Shown one piece after another: positions 8,847-18,008 of a stretch of DNA of 64,000 nt. Both the position numbers and the translations under genes were made by a program. How positions within the stretch are numbered: position 1 is the first letter of the stretch; every line of letters begins with the position of its first letter. This DNA comes from Arsukibacterium perlucidum DSM 18276 (GTDB taxonomy: Bacteria > Pseudomonadota > Gammaproteobacteria > Enterobacterales > Alteromonadaceae): the NCBI RefSeq assembly GCF_000382165.1, contig NZ_KB907712.1, forward strand, positions 1 through 64,000, given 5' to 3'. A model generated the notes under the pieces. It searched no databases. It saw only the letters and a program-made list of their open reading frames with translations, and was not told where the DNA came from.

Positions 8847-9938
8847 ATGGATAAAAGGCTGAGCCTGGAGCGGAAAATGAGTTGGGTTTATCTGATAAAC
8901 CTTATTTTCTATTTTATCCCGCTTTTTACCGTGCGCTTTGCAGTATGGCAGTACGTCAGTATGGCTGTGGCTTTGCTGCTGTTTCTGGCCTGCTATTTTT
9001 GGGCTCACCGCAGCAGCCGCAATAAGATGCACTGGCCCATTTTAGGCATAGTGCTGGTGGCGACGCTGATCACCCCGATTAATCCCGGCTCAGTGTCCAT
9101 GTTTGCCTATGCCGGCTTTTTTATTGGTTTTGCCTATGCTTTGCGCCGTTATCTGCTACTGATGAGTCTGTTAATCGGCTTGCTGGTGCTGCTGGATTTA
9201 ACCCTTGATATTCGCTGGAACCTGTTTTTAATTATGGGCATACCCATTGTGTTAGCGGTCAGCTTTCTGGGCCGGGCTGAGCAGGCAAAGCAGCGCCATT
9301 ATCTGTCTAGCCAACAAAGTGAAGATGAAATAAAGCAACTGGCGGCCATGGTCGAGCGCGAGCGGATTGGCCGCGACCTGCATGATATATTGGGCCACAC
9401 CTTATCGAGTGTTATCCTGAAAGCCGATCTTGCGGCAAAACTGTTAGCGCATCAGCAAACGGAGCACGCCCAACAACAGTTAACCGAGCTTAGCCAGATT
9501 GCCCGCGATGCGCTAAGCCAGGTGCGGCAAAGTGTCTCGGGTTACAAACATCAGGGGCTGACCGCCGAAGTAGCTAAACTGCTTGGCCGGCTGCGTGATG
9601 CCGGTTTTCAGGCCGAATTAACCGGAGAAGTACCAAGGTTGGACAACCGGCGCGAAACGGCAATTATTCTGGCGCTGACAGAGCTGGTTACCAATGTGAT
9701 GCGCCATAGTAAAGGCGACAGCTGCCAATTAAGTTTTCAGCAACAAGGGCCTGCGTTGCATATTTGCCTGAATGATAACGGCCAGTATGCACAGATGAAA
9801 GAGGGCAACGGCCTGACCGGTTTACGTGAACGGTTAGCCGCAATGGGCGGCACCCTGACACTGCAACAGCAAGATGGTGTCTCAGCCATTATTCAGCTGC
9901 CGCTGCAGGAGCCCTCACTGTTACAGGACGCTACGTAA
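8847..9938 (+). CDS. Sensor histidine kinase, DesK/NarL-partner type
   Basis: Five or six membrane helices fill residues 12-140 with almost no outside loops, the DesK-like membrane-sensing layout. A HisKA_3 dimerisation domain follows with phospho-acceptor H179 in RERIGRDLHDILGHTLSS. The ATPase domain has the N box ELVTNVMRHSKG and the G box GNGLTGLRERL. A GTG at 8838 in the same frame is possible, but ATG 8847 is more likely. Its stop overlaps the response regulator start (TAATG). Kinases of this class usually sense membrane state or cell-envelope stress and control a neighbouring ABC transporter, as placed here. Confidence 0.9.
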   Translation: MDKRLSLERKMSWVYLINLIFYFIPLFTVRFAVWQYVSMAVALLLFLACYFWAHRSSRNKMHWPILGIVLVATLITPINPGSVSMFAYAGFFIGFAYALRRYLLLMSLLIGLLVLLDLTLDIRWNLFLIMGIPIVLAVSFLGRAEQAKQRHYLSSQQSEDEIKQLAAMVERERIGRDLHDILGHTLSSVILKADLAAKLLAHQQTEHAQQQLTELSQIARDALSQVRQSVSGYKHQGLTAEVAKLLGRLRDAGFQAELTGEVPRLDNRRETAIILALTELVTNVMRHSKGDSCQLSFQQQGPALHICLNDNGQYAQMKEGNGLTGLRERLAAMGGTLTLQQQDGVSAIIQLPLQEPSLLQDAT

Positions 9939-10534
9939 TGAATATTTTACTGGCGGAAGATCAGGCCATGATCCGTACTGCGCTGGCAAGCCTGCTGCGA
10001 CTGGAGGCAGGCTTTGCAGTAACAGAGGCCGCTGACGGTAACGCCGCACTGGAACAACTTAAACAACAGCCATTTGATTTGTTGCTAAGTGATATTGAAA
10101 TGCCCGGGCAAACCGGAATTGAACTGGCACAATTCGTTCAACAGCAAAAATTGATGACCAAAGTAATCATTATTACCACCTTTGGCCGGGCCGGCTATGT
10201 TAAGCGGGCGATGGACGCCGGGGTAGGTGGTTTTTTATTGAAAGATGCGCCGGTAGAGCAACTGGTGCAAGCCATCCAGCAGGTGATGGCGGGTAAAAAA
10301 GTGGTCGACAGTGAACTGCTGTTAAACTCGCTGGGCGAGCAAGACCCGTTAAGTGATAAAGAGCGCCAGGCACTGCGCCTGGCGGCAGATGGCAAAAGCA
10401 CCAGCGAAATAGCTGCCGCGCTTTTTATTGCCGAGGGCACTGCCCGTAACTATTTGTCAGAAGCCATTAGCAAACTGCACGCCGCCAACCGGATTGACGC
10501 GGCGAGGATTGCCCGGCAAAAAGGCTGGCTGTGA
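9938..10534 (+). CDS. Response regulator, NarL/FixJ (DesR-like) type
   Basis: The 198-residue protein has a receiver domain with acidic pocket E7-D8, phosphorylation site D52 (LLLSDIEMPG) and conserved lysine in FLLKDAP. A LuxR-type helix-turn-helix follows (LSDKERQALRLAADGKSTSE onward, ending in the recognition helix GTARNYLSEAISKLHA). It is translationally coupled to the kinase. The most likely targets are the kinase operon itself and the divergent ABC/amidohydrolase operon across the palindrome-rich gap. Confidence 0.92.
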   Translation: MNILLAEDQAMIRTALASLLRLEAGFAVTEAADGNAALEQLKQQPFDLLLSDIEMPGQTGIELAQFVQQQKLMTKVIIITTFGRAGYVKRAMDAGVGGFLLKDAPVEQLVQAIQQVMAGKKVVDSELLLNSLGEQDPLSDKERQALRLAADGKSTSEIAAALFIAEGTARNYLSEAISKLHAANRIDAARIARQKGWL

Positions 10535-10550
10535 TACTACTTTGCTGGAG

Positions 10551-10730
10551 GGTTGGCTTTGATCAACAACAGTTTCGATTAGAAGTAACCGATTAACCCT
10601 AAGCCAACCGTTGAAGCCCTGGACGGGCGGATAAATTTGTCAGGAACGAATTTAAACAGCCTTGCTGGCCCGCAGGGTAAACTTCATGGATGAAGTTTAT
10701 AAACGAGCCCCCATGGATGGGTTCACGGCG
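10551..10730. repeat. Cluster of intergenic hairpins in a 308-bp gap
   Basis: The gap between the regulator and dgt contains no plausible gene but several stems: GGTTGGCTT (10551-10559) with AAGCCAACC (10601-10609), AAATT...AATTT around 10635-10655, AAACTTCATggATGAAGTTT (about 10679-10698) and CCCATggATGGG (about 10709-10720). The two short-loop hairpins share a GG centre, a form seen in dispersed intergenic repeats of this bacterial group. No terminator-like T run follows, so these do not look like ordinary terminators. Confidence 0.5.
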
Positions 10731-10842
10731 TGTTGGCGTGGGTTAACCGGTTGCGACCAAACTGCCTGTTATCCTAAAAGCTTTACAGCCAAGCGCATTT
10801 TACGCCACACTGAGATCATTTGCTGCAATAGCGGACATTGAT

Positions 10843-12315
10843 ATGGATTTTCGCAATAAAATCAAAGCCGACAGGCCACTACAAAGCCGCAGTGGCGATT
10901 TGCAAAGCGCGCTGGAAAGTGACCGTGGCCGGATTATTAATTCGGCCGCCGTGCGCCGGCTGCAGCAAAAAACCCAGGTATTTCCGCTGGAGCGCAATGC
11001 CGCGGTACGCAGCCGGTTAACCCATTCATTAGAAGTACAACAAACCGGCCGCTTTATTGTCCAGACCATCTTCCGGCTGCTATCAGTTGAACAACAGGCC
11101 GCCTATGGATTGACCGGCTTAGAGCGGCCAATAGAGTCGCTGGTAGAAATGGCTTGTCTGCTGCACGATGTCGGCAACCCACCCTTTGGCCATAGCGGTG
11201 AAAGCGCCATAAACAGCTGGTTTAGCCAGATATTGCCTGAACTTAGTGCCCGCCATCAGTTGCAGGATAGTCAGCTATGGCACACCCTGAGCATTGAGCT
11301 GGCCCAGTTTGAAGGTAATGCTCAGGCAATCCGGTTGGTACATAGCCTGCAACGGATGAACCTGACCTATTCACAAGTTGCCTGCATTTTAAAATACACC
11401 CGCTTAGCTACTGAGCGTAAACCCGATAAAAGTCACAACCAAAGCTATTTACAGAAAAAGCCCGGCTATTACTTTGCCGAGCAAACGTTTGTAGAGCAGC
11501 TATGGCAACAATTAGCAACCGAACCCGGCAACCGCCACCCGCTCACTTATATTATGGAAGCCGCCGACGATATCTCCTATTGTCTGGCTGATTTGGAAGA
11601 CGCGGTAGAAAAAGGCCTGTTCAGCCTAGCCGAGCTGGCCCGGCAGCTTAACCTGGCTTTTGCCAAACTGGAGCCGCTGGGCCGGCTGATTGCCACCCAC
11701 AGTGGCGCCAGTGAGAGCTTTTCAGCATTGGTCAAAGCCGCACTGGATAAAGCGCAAGCCGAGCCGATTAACAAAAACTCCGAGTTTTTTATCAAGTTGC
11801 GGGTTGGCATGATCCACCCCCTGGTGCGCCATGCCGCCGAACAGTTTATCGCCAATATCGATAAGGTGTATCACGGCAGCTTAAACCGCGCCTTGCTGGA
11901 AGATGACAGCCAGTACCATGCCATTACCGCCACCTTTAAGCAGGTGGCCCGCCAGTTTGTATTTAACCAAGCCGAAGTTGAAACCCTGGAGTTACAGGGC
12001 CAGCGGATTATTGGCGGCCTGCTTGAATGCTACCAACCGCTGTTGATGCTGGCGGCCACCGATTTTACTGCCGCGCTGGCCGACCAGGGTTATGCTTTTG
12101 GCCGGGAACAGCGGCTGGCACACCGCTTGCCGAATAAACATGTGGCCGCCTATCAGCTGGCGGTCGCCGCGATCAGTGACGACCACACCGGACATGACCA
12201 GCACTCAACGTTAGAGCTGTACTACCGCTGCCGGCTGCTGCAGGACTTTATCAGCGGTATGACTGACCATTTTGCATTTGATGAATATCAGGCGCTGGTG
12301 CTTTGCACCAGCTAA
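10843..12315 (+). CDS. dgt: Deoxyguanosinetriphosphate triphosphohydrolase (dGTPase)
   Basis: The 490-residue protein is an HD-domain dNTP triphosphohydrolase. The metal ligands are visible as H61 (SRLTHSLEVQ), H108-D109 (LLHDVGNPPFGHSGE) and H117, and the second aspartate as YIMEAADDISYCLAD near residue 243. The length and the N-terminal DRGRIINSAAVRRLQQKTQV block match the E. coli type-1 Dgt subfamily rather than the shorter type. It hydrolyses dGTP to deoxyguanosine and tripolyphosphate and affects nucleotide pools and phage resistance in the family. It has no operon partner upstream. Confidence 0.93.
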   Translation: MDFRNKIKADRPLQSRSGDLQSALESDRGRIINSAAVRRLQQKTQVFPLERNAAVRSRLTHSLEVQQTGRFIVQTIFRLLSVEQQAAYGLTGLERPIESLVEMACLLHDVGNPPFGHSGESAINSWFSQILPELSARHQLQDSQLWHTLSIELAQFEGNAQAIRLVHSLQRMNLTYSQVACILKYTRLATERKPDKSHNQSYLQKKPGYYFAEQTFVEQLWQQLATEPGNRHPLTYIMEAADDISYCLADLEDAVEKGLFSLAELARQLNLAFAKLEPLGRLIATHSGASESFSALVKAALDKAQAEPINKNSEFFIKLRVGMIHPLVRHAAEQFIANIDKVYHGSLNRALLEDDSQYHAITATFKQVARQFVFNQAEVETLELQGQRIIGGLLECYQPLLMLAATDFTAALADQGYAFGREQRLAHRLPNKHVAAYQLAVAAISDDHTGHDQHSTLELYYRCRLLQDFISGMTDHFAFDEYQALVLCTS

Positions 12316-12452
12316 CTGTTTAGCCATTGCCACTGCCGTAGCGGCAGGGTTTGACGGTTGCCTTATCCAACCACTTTGCGGTTTTTACGGTTCGCTTCTA
12401 TGCTTGCTGTTTGTTGTAAATGTCTTGTTTAAAATTTTCAAGGAGGAACATC

Positions 12453-13004
12453 ATGCAAGATCGTAAACGCTTATCAAAAAGTACTTTCGCCTGTACCCTG
12501 TCTATTGGCTTAATGAGTTTAAGCCTGCCTGCCAGTGCAAACAGCCTGAAACTGGATATTGAACCAGGCTTATGGCAACACAGTTTCAGCATTAAAACCG
12601 CCAGTGGCGAGCTGGAACGTGCCATGCAGCAGCTGGAGCAACAATTGGCCAGCATGCCTGCAGCCCAGCGGCAAATGATGGAAAGTATGATGGCCAGCCA
12701 GGGCATGTCTTTTGATTTAAAAGGCAGCTCTATCCAGGTTTGCCTAACCCAGCAGGAAATTGATCGCGGCCAGCTGCCACAACAGGACGGCTGTGAGCAG
12801 CAAATAAGCCAGACCGGCGACAACAGCTATAGTTTTTCCTTTAGCTGCGACACCAAACCACCCACCAGTGGTGAAGGTGATATGACCTTTAGCAGCCGCA
12901 AGGCGTATAGTGGCAGTGCCAGTTTTACCACTGAAGTAAATGGCAAAGCCGAACAAATGACCATGCAACAAAGCGGCAAGTGGCTTAAAGCTGATTGTGG
13001 CTGA
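12453..13004 (+). CDS. DUF3617 family exported protein
   Basis: The chosen ATG at 12453 has a strong AAGGAGG seven bases upstream and gives 183 residues with a signal peptide (FACTLSIGLMSLSLPASA). The mature part begins with the DUF3617 hallmark KLDIEPGLWQHS, carries a central Q/M-rich stretch (residues about 60-85), a conserved cysteine pattern (VCLTQQE, DGCEQQ, SCDTKPP) and ends WLKADCG. The family is periplasmic, function unknown. A hairpin (CTGCCGtagCGGCAG, about 12333-12350) lies between dgt and this gene but lacks a T run. Confidence 0.88.
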   Translation: MQDRKRLSKSTFACTLSIGLMSLSLPASANSLKLDIEPGLWQHSFSIKTASGELERAMQQLEQQLASMPAAQRQMMESMMASQGMSFDLKGSSIQVCLTQQEIDRGQLPQQDGCEQQISQTGDNSYSFSFSCDTKPPTSGEGDMTFSSRKAYSGSASFTTEVNGKAEQMTMQQSGKWLKADCG

Positions 13005-13030
13005 CTTTTTAAGCTAATACAGGACCCGTT

Positions 13031-14023
13031 ATGCCCGCTACTGTCACAACCCAGAACTGTTATCCGCTGGCTAACCAGCTGCGCCAGCACAGCCGCTTAG
13101 TGTTTGGCTGTATGAGTTTAGGCGGAGGCTGGAACAATAACCCGCTGTGCGCTGCTGATATTACTGAAACCCATAAGGTGATAGACGCCGCGTTGGAAGG
13201 GGGCATCCGGATATTTGATCATGCTGATATTTATACCTTTGGTAAAGCCGAGCAGGCCTTTGGTAAGGTATTAGCAGAGCGCCCCGAACTACGGCAGCAA
13301 ATGTCGCTGCAATCGAAATGCGGGATCCGTTTTGCAGATGATAAAGGCCCGCAACGCTACGATTTTTCAGCAGCGTGGTTAACCCAGTCGGTAGATGGTA
13401 TTTTGCGCCGGCTGCAAATCGAACAGCTGGATATCTTGCTACTGCACCGGCCTGATCCGTTAATGCAGCCAGAGGAAGTGGCGGCCACGTTTGGCCAGCT
13501 GATCCAGAGCGGCAAGGTAAAACACTTTGGCGTGTCAAATATGCAGCAACACCAGTTAATGTTGCTGCAAAGTGCGCTGGTTGACCCTTTACTGGTTAAT
13601 CAGCTGGAGCTGAGTTTAAGCCATCTGGCCTGGCTGGATGAGGGCACCACCGCAGGTTGCAGTGAGCAGCCAGCCGTCAACTTCAGCGCCGGCACGATAG
13701 AATATTGCCGCCGCCATAAAGTTCAGCTGCAGGCATGGGGCAGCTTAAGCCAGGGTCTGTTCAGCGGCAAAGATATCAGCGAGGCGCCAGAGCATATCCG
13801 GGCAACAGCTATGCTGGTGCAGCAATTAGCGGCCGAATATCAGGTAACTAAAGAAGCGATAGTATTAGGTTGGTTAATGCGCCACCCGGCGCATATTCAA
13901 CCGGTAATAGGCACTACCAATATTCAACGGATTAAAGCCTGTGCAGAGGCCGGGGCAGTGCAATTAAGCCGCGAGCACTGGTATGCGTTGTACCTAAGTG
14001 CCCGCGGTACCCCATTACCATAA
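13031..14023 (+). CDS. Aldo/keto reductase, YdhF-like
   Basis: The 330-residue TIM-barrel oxidoreductase shows the catalytic tetrad in FDHADIYTFGKAE (Asp, Tyr), LQSKCGIR (Lys) and LLHRPDPL (His). The segment HFGVSNMQQHQ and the C-terminal VIGTTNIQRIKA form the NADP-binding site. These spellings match the YdhF branch of the family. It starts 26 bp after the DUF3617 gene with AGGA upstream, so they may be co-transcribed. It converges on the LacI gene. The substrate is unknown; a link to sugar metabolism is only suggested by position. Confidence 0.9.
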   Translation: MPATVTTQNCYPLANQLRQHSRLVFGCMSLGGGWNNNPLCAADITETHKVIDAALEGGIRIFDHADIYTFGKAEQAFGKVLAERPELRQQMSLQSKCGIRFADDKGPQRYDFSAAWLTQSVDGILRRLQIEQLDILLLHRPDPLMQPEEVAATFGQLIQSGKVKHFGVSNMQQHQLMLLQSALVDPLLVNQLELSLSHLAWLDEGTTAGCSEQPAVNFSAGTIEYCRRHKVQLQAWGSLSQGLFSGKDISEAPEHIRATAMLVQQLAAEYQVTKEAIVLGWLMRHPAHIQPVIGTTNIQRIKACAEAGAVQLSREHWYALYLSARGTPLP

Positions 14024-14050
14024 GTTTGCCACCCAGGTGCCCGAGGGTAT

Positions 14051-15058
14051 TTAAGTAACGGCAGCCTCTGCAACAGAGTCACGAGGAATAAGATGGGGAT
14101 CAAACACTTGTTGAACATTAATACTGCTTTGCTGGTAAACCTGCTTTAGCACCCAACGCGCTGCCATCTGCCCCATTGCACTGACTGGATAATCAATCGT
14201 TGATAACTTGGGGTAAGTATAATAAGCAAAGTTGACGTTATCGAAGCCCATTACCGAAAAGTCAGCCGGCACTTCATAGCCCAGCTCGCGGGCGGCGGTC
14301 AGGGCACCCGATGCCATTTCGTCATTGGCACAAACTACAGCACTGAATGGCCGGCCGCTGGCCAACAGCGCCTGCAGCCCTTTACTGCCGCCAGTTTCGC
14401 GAAAATCACCTTCAAAGAACAAAGCATCTTCGGCTGTTAACTGATACCCGGCCAGTGCCCGTTGATGGCCATGAAAGCGATCGCGGGCATCGGTTTTCCA
14501 CATCGGCCCGGCAATGTAGGCAATATGGCGGTGGCCTTGCTCTAACAGGTAACGGGTGGCTAAATAGCCACCGAGCTCGTTGTCCAGGCTAATACAGCGA
14601 TCCGCCAGCGCTGTTACCTGGCGGTTTAGCAATACAAAAGGGGTTTCTTTTTTGCTTAACTCAATTAAATACTGATCGCTGACTGCCTCTACATGCAAAA
14701 TAAGCGCATCACAATTGCGGCTCAGCAAAAACTCGATACCATCTTCTTCGGTGGCCCGCTCACTGTGACCGGCCGCGATAATAACGTGCTTGCCCGCCGC
14801 CCGGAACTCGGCTTCAATCCCGGTCAGCATTTCACCATAAAAGGGACCATGTAATTCAGAAACCAGAATACCTATGCTGTTAGAACGACTGGACGCCAAA
14901 GACTGGGCAATAGAATTAGGCCGGTAACCAAGCTGCTCCATTGCCTGCAACACCTTATTGCGGGTGGCTTCGCTAACCTTAACATTATTATTCATTACCC
15001 GGGATACAGTAGCCAGTGATACCCCTGCTAATTCAGATACTTGGTAAATGGTTGCCAT
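14051..15058 (-). CDS. LacI-family regulator of the beta-glucan locus
   Basis: The N terminus is a classical LacI helix-turn-helix (TIYQVSELAGVSLATVSRVMNNN, with the hinge helix SIAQSLASSRSNSIG). A periplasmic-binding-protein-like sensor domain follows to residue 335. It is the last gene of a minus-strand operon after GH1 and the GPH symporter, 57 bp downstream of the latter in transcript order reversed by position. Two LacI-type palindromes built on AAGCGCTT, at 17918-17931 and 33486-33499, are the obvious targets. The inducer is probably a glucose oligosaccharide. Assignment of the sites to this protein is inference from co-location. Confidence 0.9.
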   Translation of the reverse strand: MATIYQVSELAGVSLATVSRVMNNNVKVSEATRNKVLQAMEQLGYRPNSIAQSLASSRSNSIGILVSELHGPFYGEMLTGIEAEFRAAGKHVIIAAGHSERATEEDGIEFLLSRNCDALILHVEAVSDQYLIELSKKETPFVLLNRQVTALADRCISLDNELGGYLATRYLLEQGHRHIAYIAGPMWKTDARDRFHGHQRALAGYQLTAEDALFFEGDFRETGGSKGLQALLASGRPFSAVVCANDEMASGALTAARELGYEVPADFSVMGFDNVNFAYYTYPKLSTIDYPVSAMGQMAARWVLKQVYQQSSINVQQVFDPHLIPRDSVAEAAVT

Positions 15059-15115
15059 GACTATCCTGTATTAACCCTAACCGAAAGTAAGCAGGCGGCT
15101 AGCTTAGCACGCTGC

Positions 15116-16441
15116 CTATGATTTAGCAGCCAACTCAGCCGACACTTGCTGCACCCGCTGATTACTTAAGCGATACCGGGTCATCACCAGCGCCACCAAT
15201 ACCGAACATAATGCCGGCCATAGCGTGAAGCTTAGCAGTAAGCCATTAAGGGTCTCGGCTGACTGCGCTTGCCCCGCCTGATAGCCATACCAGGCCAGCA
15301 GCCAGCCAGCCATTGCACCGCCAATAGCTAAACCTAATTTAATAAAAAATACGATGGAAGAATACACCAGGCCAGTGACCCTCAGGCCGGTTTTAACATG
15401 ACCATAGTCCACGGTGTCGGCCATTTTTGCCCATAACAACGGCGTGGCCATTTGCAGAAAAAAGCACCACAGAACATGCATAATAAAGGCCAGTTGCAGC
15501 TGATCAGGAGCAATAAAGAAACCCAGCGCACAAATCACTGCTGAAATCAGCTGTAAGCCGATATACGCCTTCACCTTATCAACCTTAGTGGCCAGATAAG
15601 ACGCTAAGGCAACACCGGCAATATTACCGATCATACCCAACGTCATAAACCAACTGATTAAATCATCCCGCGCCAAATAATATTTAACATAGTAAATAGC
15701 CAGCGTATTACGCAGCACCATGCCAGTTAGCAGTATCATGGCGGCAACGCAAAGCACCCGCCACTGATCATTTTGCCACAGGGTTTGCAAGCTGCTTTTA
15801 AAGGTGAGCTTTTGACCAATCGGCGCTTGTACCCGCTCTTTCGTGCCGGCAAAGCACATTAAAAACAGAATTAAACCAAACAGGCTCATCGCCGCTATGG
15901 TCCACTGATAGCCTTTAGCCTGATCACCCTGCCCAAAAAACTGCACTAGCGGCAGGGTGCAGGCAGTCACAATTAAACCACCGAGCATACCAAACACAAA
16001 ACGATAACTCTGTACTGACACACGCTCATTCGGATTGGCTGTTAGCACGCCGCCCAAAGCTGAGTAGGGAATATTAATAGCAGTATAAGCCAGCATTAAC
16101 AGGGTATAGGTAACAAAGGCATACCATACTTTACCGTTTTCAGAAAACTCCGGCGTGGTAAAGGCCAGCACACTGCAAAAGGCAAACGGCAGTGCCAGCC
16201 ACAATAAATAAGGCCGATACTGGCCATAGCGGCTGTGGGTGTTATCTGCCAGAGCGCCCATGAGCGGATCGGTTACCGCGTCGATAATCCTTACCAGCAG
16301 AAACATGCTGCCCACTACCGCCGGTGAAATGCCAAAAATATCGGTATAAAAGAAGGTTAAAAACAGCATTACCGTCTGAAACACAATATTGCTGGCCGTA
16401 TCACCGAGGCCGTAGGCCACTTTTTCTTTTTTTGTCAGCAT
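15116..16441 (-). CDS. GPH-family sugar:cation symporter
   Basis: This 441-residue, 12-helix MFS protein has the glycoside-pentoside-hexuronide signature: KKEKVAYGLGDTASNIVFQT at the start and IIDAVTDPLMGALADNTHSR with the invariant DAVTDP and RYGQYRPYLLW motifs after helix 2. Relatives include MelB and oligosaccharide importers. It sits between GH1 and the LacI gene (gaps 33 and 57 bp), so it most likely imports short beta-glucosides that GH1 then splits in the cytoplasm. The cation used and exact sugar cannot be read from sequence. Confidence 0.9.
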   Translation of the reverse strand: MLTKKEKVAYGLGDTASNIVFQTVMLFLTFFYTDIFGISPAVVGSMFLLVRIIDAVTDPLMGALADNTHSRYGQYRPYLLWLALPFAFCSVLAFTTPEFSENGKVWYAFVTYTLLMLAYTAINIPYSALGGVLTANPNERVSVQSYRFVFGMLGGLIVTACTLPLVQFFGQGDQAKGYQWTIAAMSLFGLILFLMCFAGTKERVQAPIGQKLTFKSSLQTLWQNDQWRVLCVAAMILLTGMVLRNTLAIYYVKYYLARDDLISWFMTLGMIGNIAGVALASYLATKVDKVKAYIGLQLISAVICALGFFIAPDQLQLAFIMHVLWCFFLQMATPLLWAKMADTVDYGHVKTGLRVTGLVYSSIVFFIKLGLAIGGAMAGWLLAWYGYQAGQAQSAETLNGLLLSFTLWPALCSVLVALVMTRYRLSNQRVQQVSAELAAKS

Positions 16442-16474
16442 GCTAACCCCATGATGGCGTGTTAATAGTACTTA

Positions 16475-17836
16475 TTATTTTTTGTTAGCAATTTTTCTGG
16501 CTGGAGCCTGTCTGTTGGCAAAACAGTCACGCAAGGCAATAGCACTGGCTTTTAAAATACGCTGTTGCGTGGCGTAATCTACATAGACTATACCAAAACG
16601 CTTGGCGTAGCCTTCGGCCCATTCAAAATTATCCATCAGGCTCCAGGCAAAGTAGCCGTCGATCCGCATGCCGGCATTTATCGCATCTGCCACGGCTTGC
16701 AGGTGTTGCTGAAAATAGGCTACCCGCTCATAGTCATTTACCTGCCCTTGCTGCAAGCTGTCTGGCATCGCCGCACCATTTTCAGTGATATAAACCGGCG
16801 GCAACTTATAGCGGCTATTAATATCCAACAAAATTTCAGTCAGCCCTGCCGGATAAATTTCCCAGCCCATGTCCGTTAATGGCGGGGAGGTTGGTGGCAC
16901 ATCACTGAACCAGCCTTTGCCATTATCGCGGTACACCGTGCGGGTATAGTAGTTAACACCCAGAAAATCCAGCGGCTGGGCAATAATTGCCATATCAGTT
17001 GCGCCAATTTCCGGCTGTTCACTAACGGGTAACTGGTGCAATAGTTCAGGGTAATGGCCTGCCATTAATGGCTGAATATACCACTGATTATGATACTGAT
17101 CGGCCATCCGGGCTGCCCGCATATCGGCATCGCTGCTGCTGGCCGGATGGCAGGGACTGAAATTCAATACGATGCCGTTTAGTGCGCCGGGGGCATTCTG
17201 TTGTAATACCTGCATAGCCAGACCGTGGGCCAGCAGTAAATGATGAGCCACCTGACGCCCCTGCTTCCTGTTTTGAACGCCAGGTGCGTGAATACCAGCT
17301 TCGTAGCTTAAATAGGCGCTACAAAACGGTTCGTTTAACGTGGCATAAGAATATACCCTGTCGCCAAAAGCCTGACTTACCTTGTCTGCATACTCTGCAA
17401 ATTTATACGCCGTTTCCCGGTTTAACCAACCACCGTTATCCTGCAGATACTGCGGCAAATCCCAATGGTACAGTGTGACAAAAGCTTTAATATTACGCTG
17501 CTGCAGTGCATCCAGCAGTTGCAGGTAAAAATCCAGTCCGGCCTGGTTAACGCTACCATCAATATTGATCACCCGGCCCCAGGAAATCGAAAAGCGGTAA
17601 GCATCCACACCCAGCGCAGCAATAAGCTCAATATCTTCGCGCCAGCGATGAATATGATCACAGGCCACCAAGCCATCTGAACCATCTTTAATCCGGCCCG
17701 GTTCGGCACAAAAGGTGTCCCATATACAGGGCAGGCGGCTGTCGGCAGCACCTTCAATCTGGAACGAGGCCGTCGCTACGCCAAAGGTAAAGTCGGGCTT
17801 TAGTAGGGCTGAATTAGCAGCTAAGGAGATTTTCAT
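16475..17836 (-). CDS. GH1 beta-glucosidase
   Basis: The protein covers a full GH1 barrel: N-terminal FTFGVATASFQIEGA, acid/base glutamate E169 in TLNEPFCSAYL, nucleophile E352 in VYITENGAAMPD, and the sugar-site block GYFAWSLMDNFEWAEGYAKRFG near the end. There is no signal peptide, so it acts in the cytoplasm on imported cellobiose- or laminaribiose-like sugars. ATG 17836 is preceded by an in-frame TTG at 17839; either could serve. It is first in the operon GH1, GPH symporter, LacI, read away from the operator at 17918-17931. Confidence 0.94.
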   Translation of the reverse strand: MKISLAANSALLKPDFTFGVATASFQIEGAADSRLPCIWDTFCAEPGRIKDGSDGLVACDHIHRWREDIELIAALGVDAYRFSISWGRVINIDGSVNQAGLDFYLQLLDALQQRNIKAFVTLYHWDLPQYLQDNGGWLNRETAYKFAEYADKVSQAFGDRVYSYATLNEPFCSAYLSYEAGIHAPGVQNRKQGRQVAHHLLLAHGLAMQVLQQNAPGALNGIVLNFSPCHPASSSDADMRAARMADQYHNQWYIQPLMAGHYPELLHQLPVSEQPEIGATDMAIIAQPLDFLGVNYYTRTVYRDNGKGWFSDVPPTSPPLTDMGWEIYPAGLTEILLDINSRYKLPPVYITENGAAMPDSLQQGQVNDYERVAYFQQHLQAVADAINAGMRIDGYFAWSLMDNFEWAEGYAKRFGIVYVDYATQQRILKASAIALRDCFANRQAPARKIANKK

Positions 17837-17889
17837 CAATTTGGCTATCTTCCGAACGTAAAGTTACTGGCAGCTGGACGACAAAAAAT

Positions 17890-17932
17890 TTGCCAACAGC
17901 GTGATATATGCTATAAATGAAAGCGCTTACAT
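17890..17932 (+). promoter_or_regulatory. Promoter with LacI-type operator for the FucP-type transporter/GH3 operon
   Basis: TTGCCA (17890-17895), a 16-bp spacer and TATAAA (17912-17917) form a plausible sigma-70 promoter. Directly after the -10 lies TGAAAGCGCTTACA (17918-17931), one mismatch from a perfect 14-bp palindrome. A repressor there would cover the start point. The region is shared with the divergent GH1 operon, so both directions may be controlled. The same palindrome in perfect form stands at 33486-33499 in front of GH16 in the same relation to its -10. Confidence 0.75.
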
Positions 17933-18008
17933 AATACTAGACGGCCCTGACGTGAACGTCAATAACCAGTCCGTCAATAAAAAACACTATGCACCCGAGG
18001 GGGACAAG

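Noticed and set aside
12333-12350. Terminator after dgt
   Set aside because: The stem CTGCCGtagCGGCAG is followed by GGTTTGACG, with no proper T run.
17901-18008. N-terminal extension of the FucP-type transporter
   Set aside because: These bases contain the operator and follow the -10 closely; the ATG at 18009 has a strong ribosome site.
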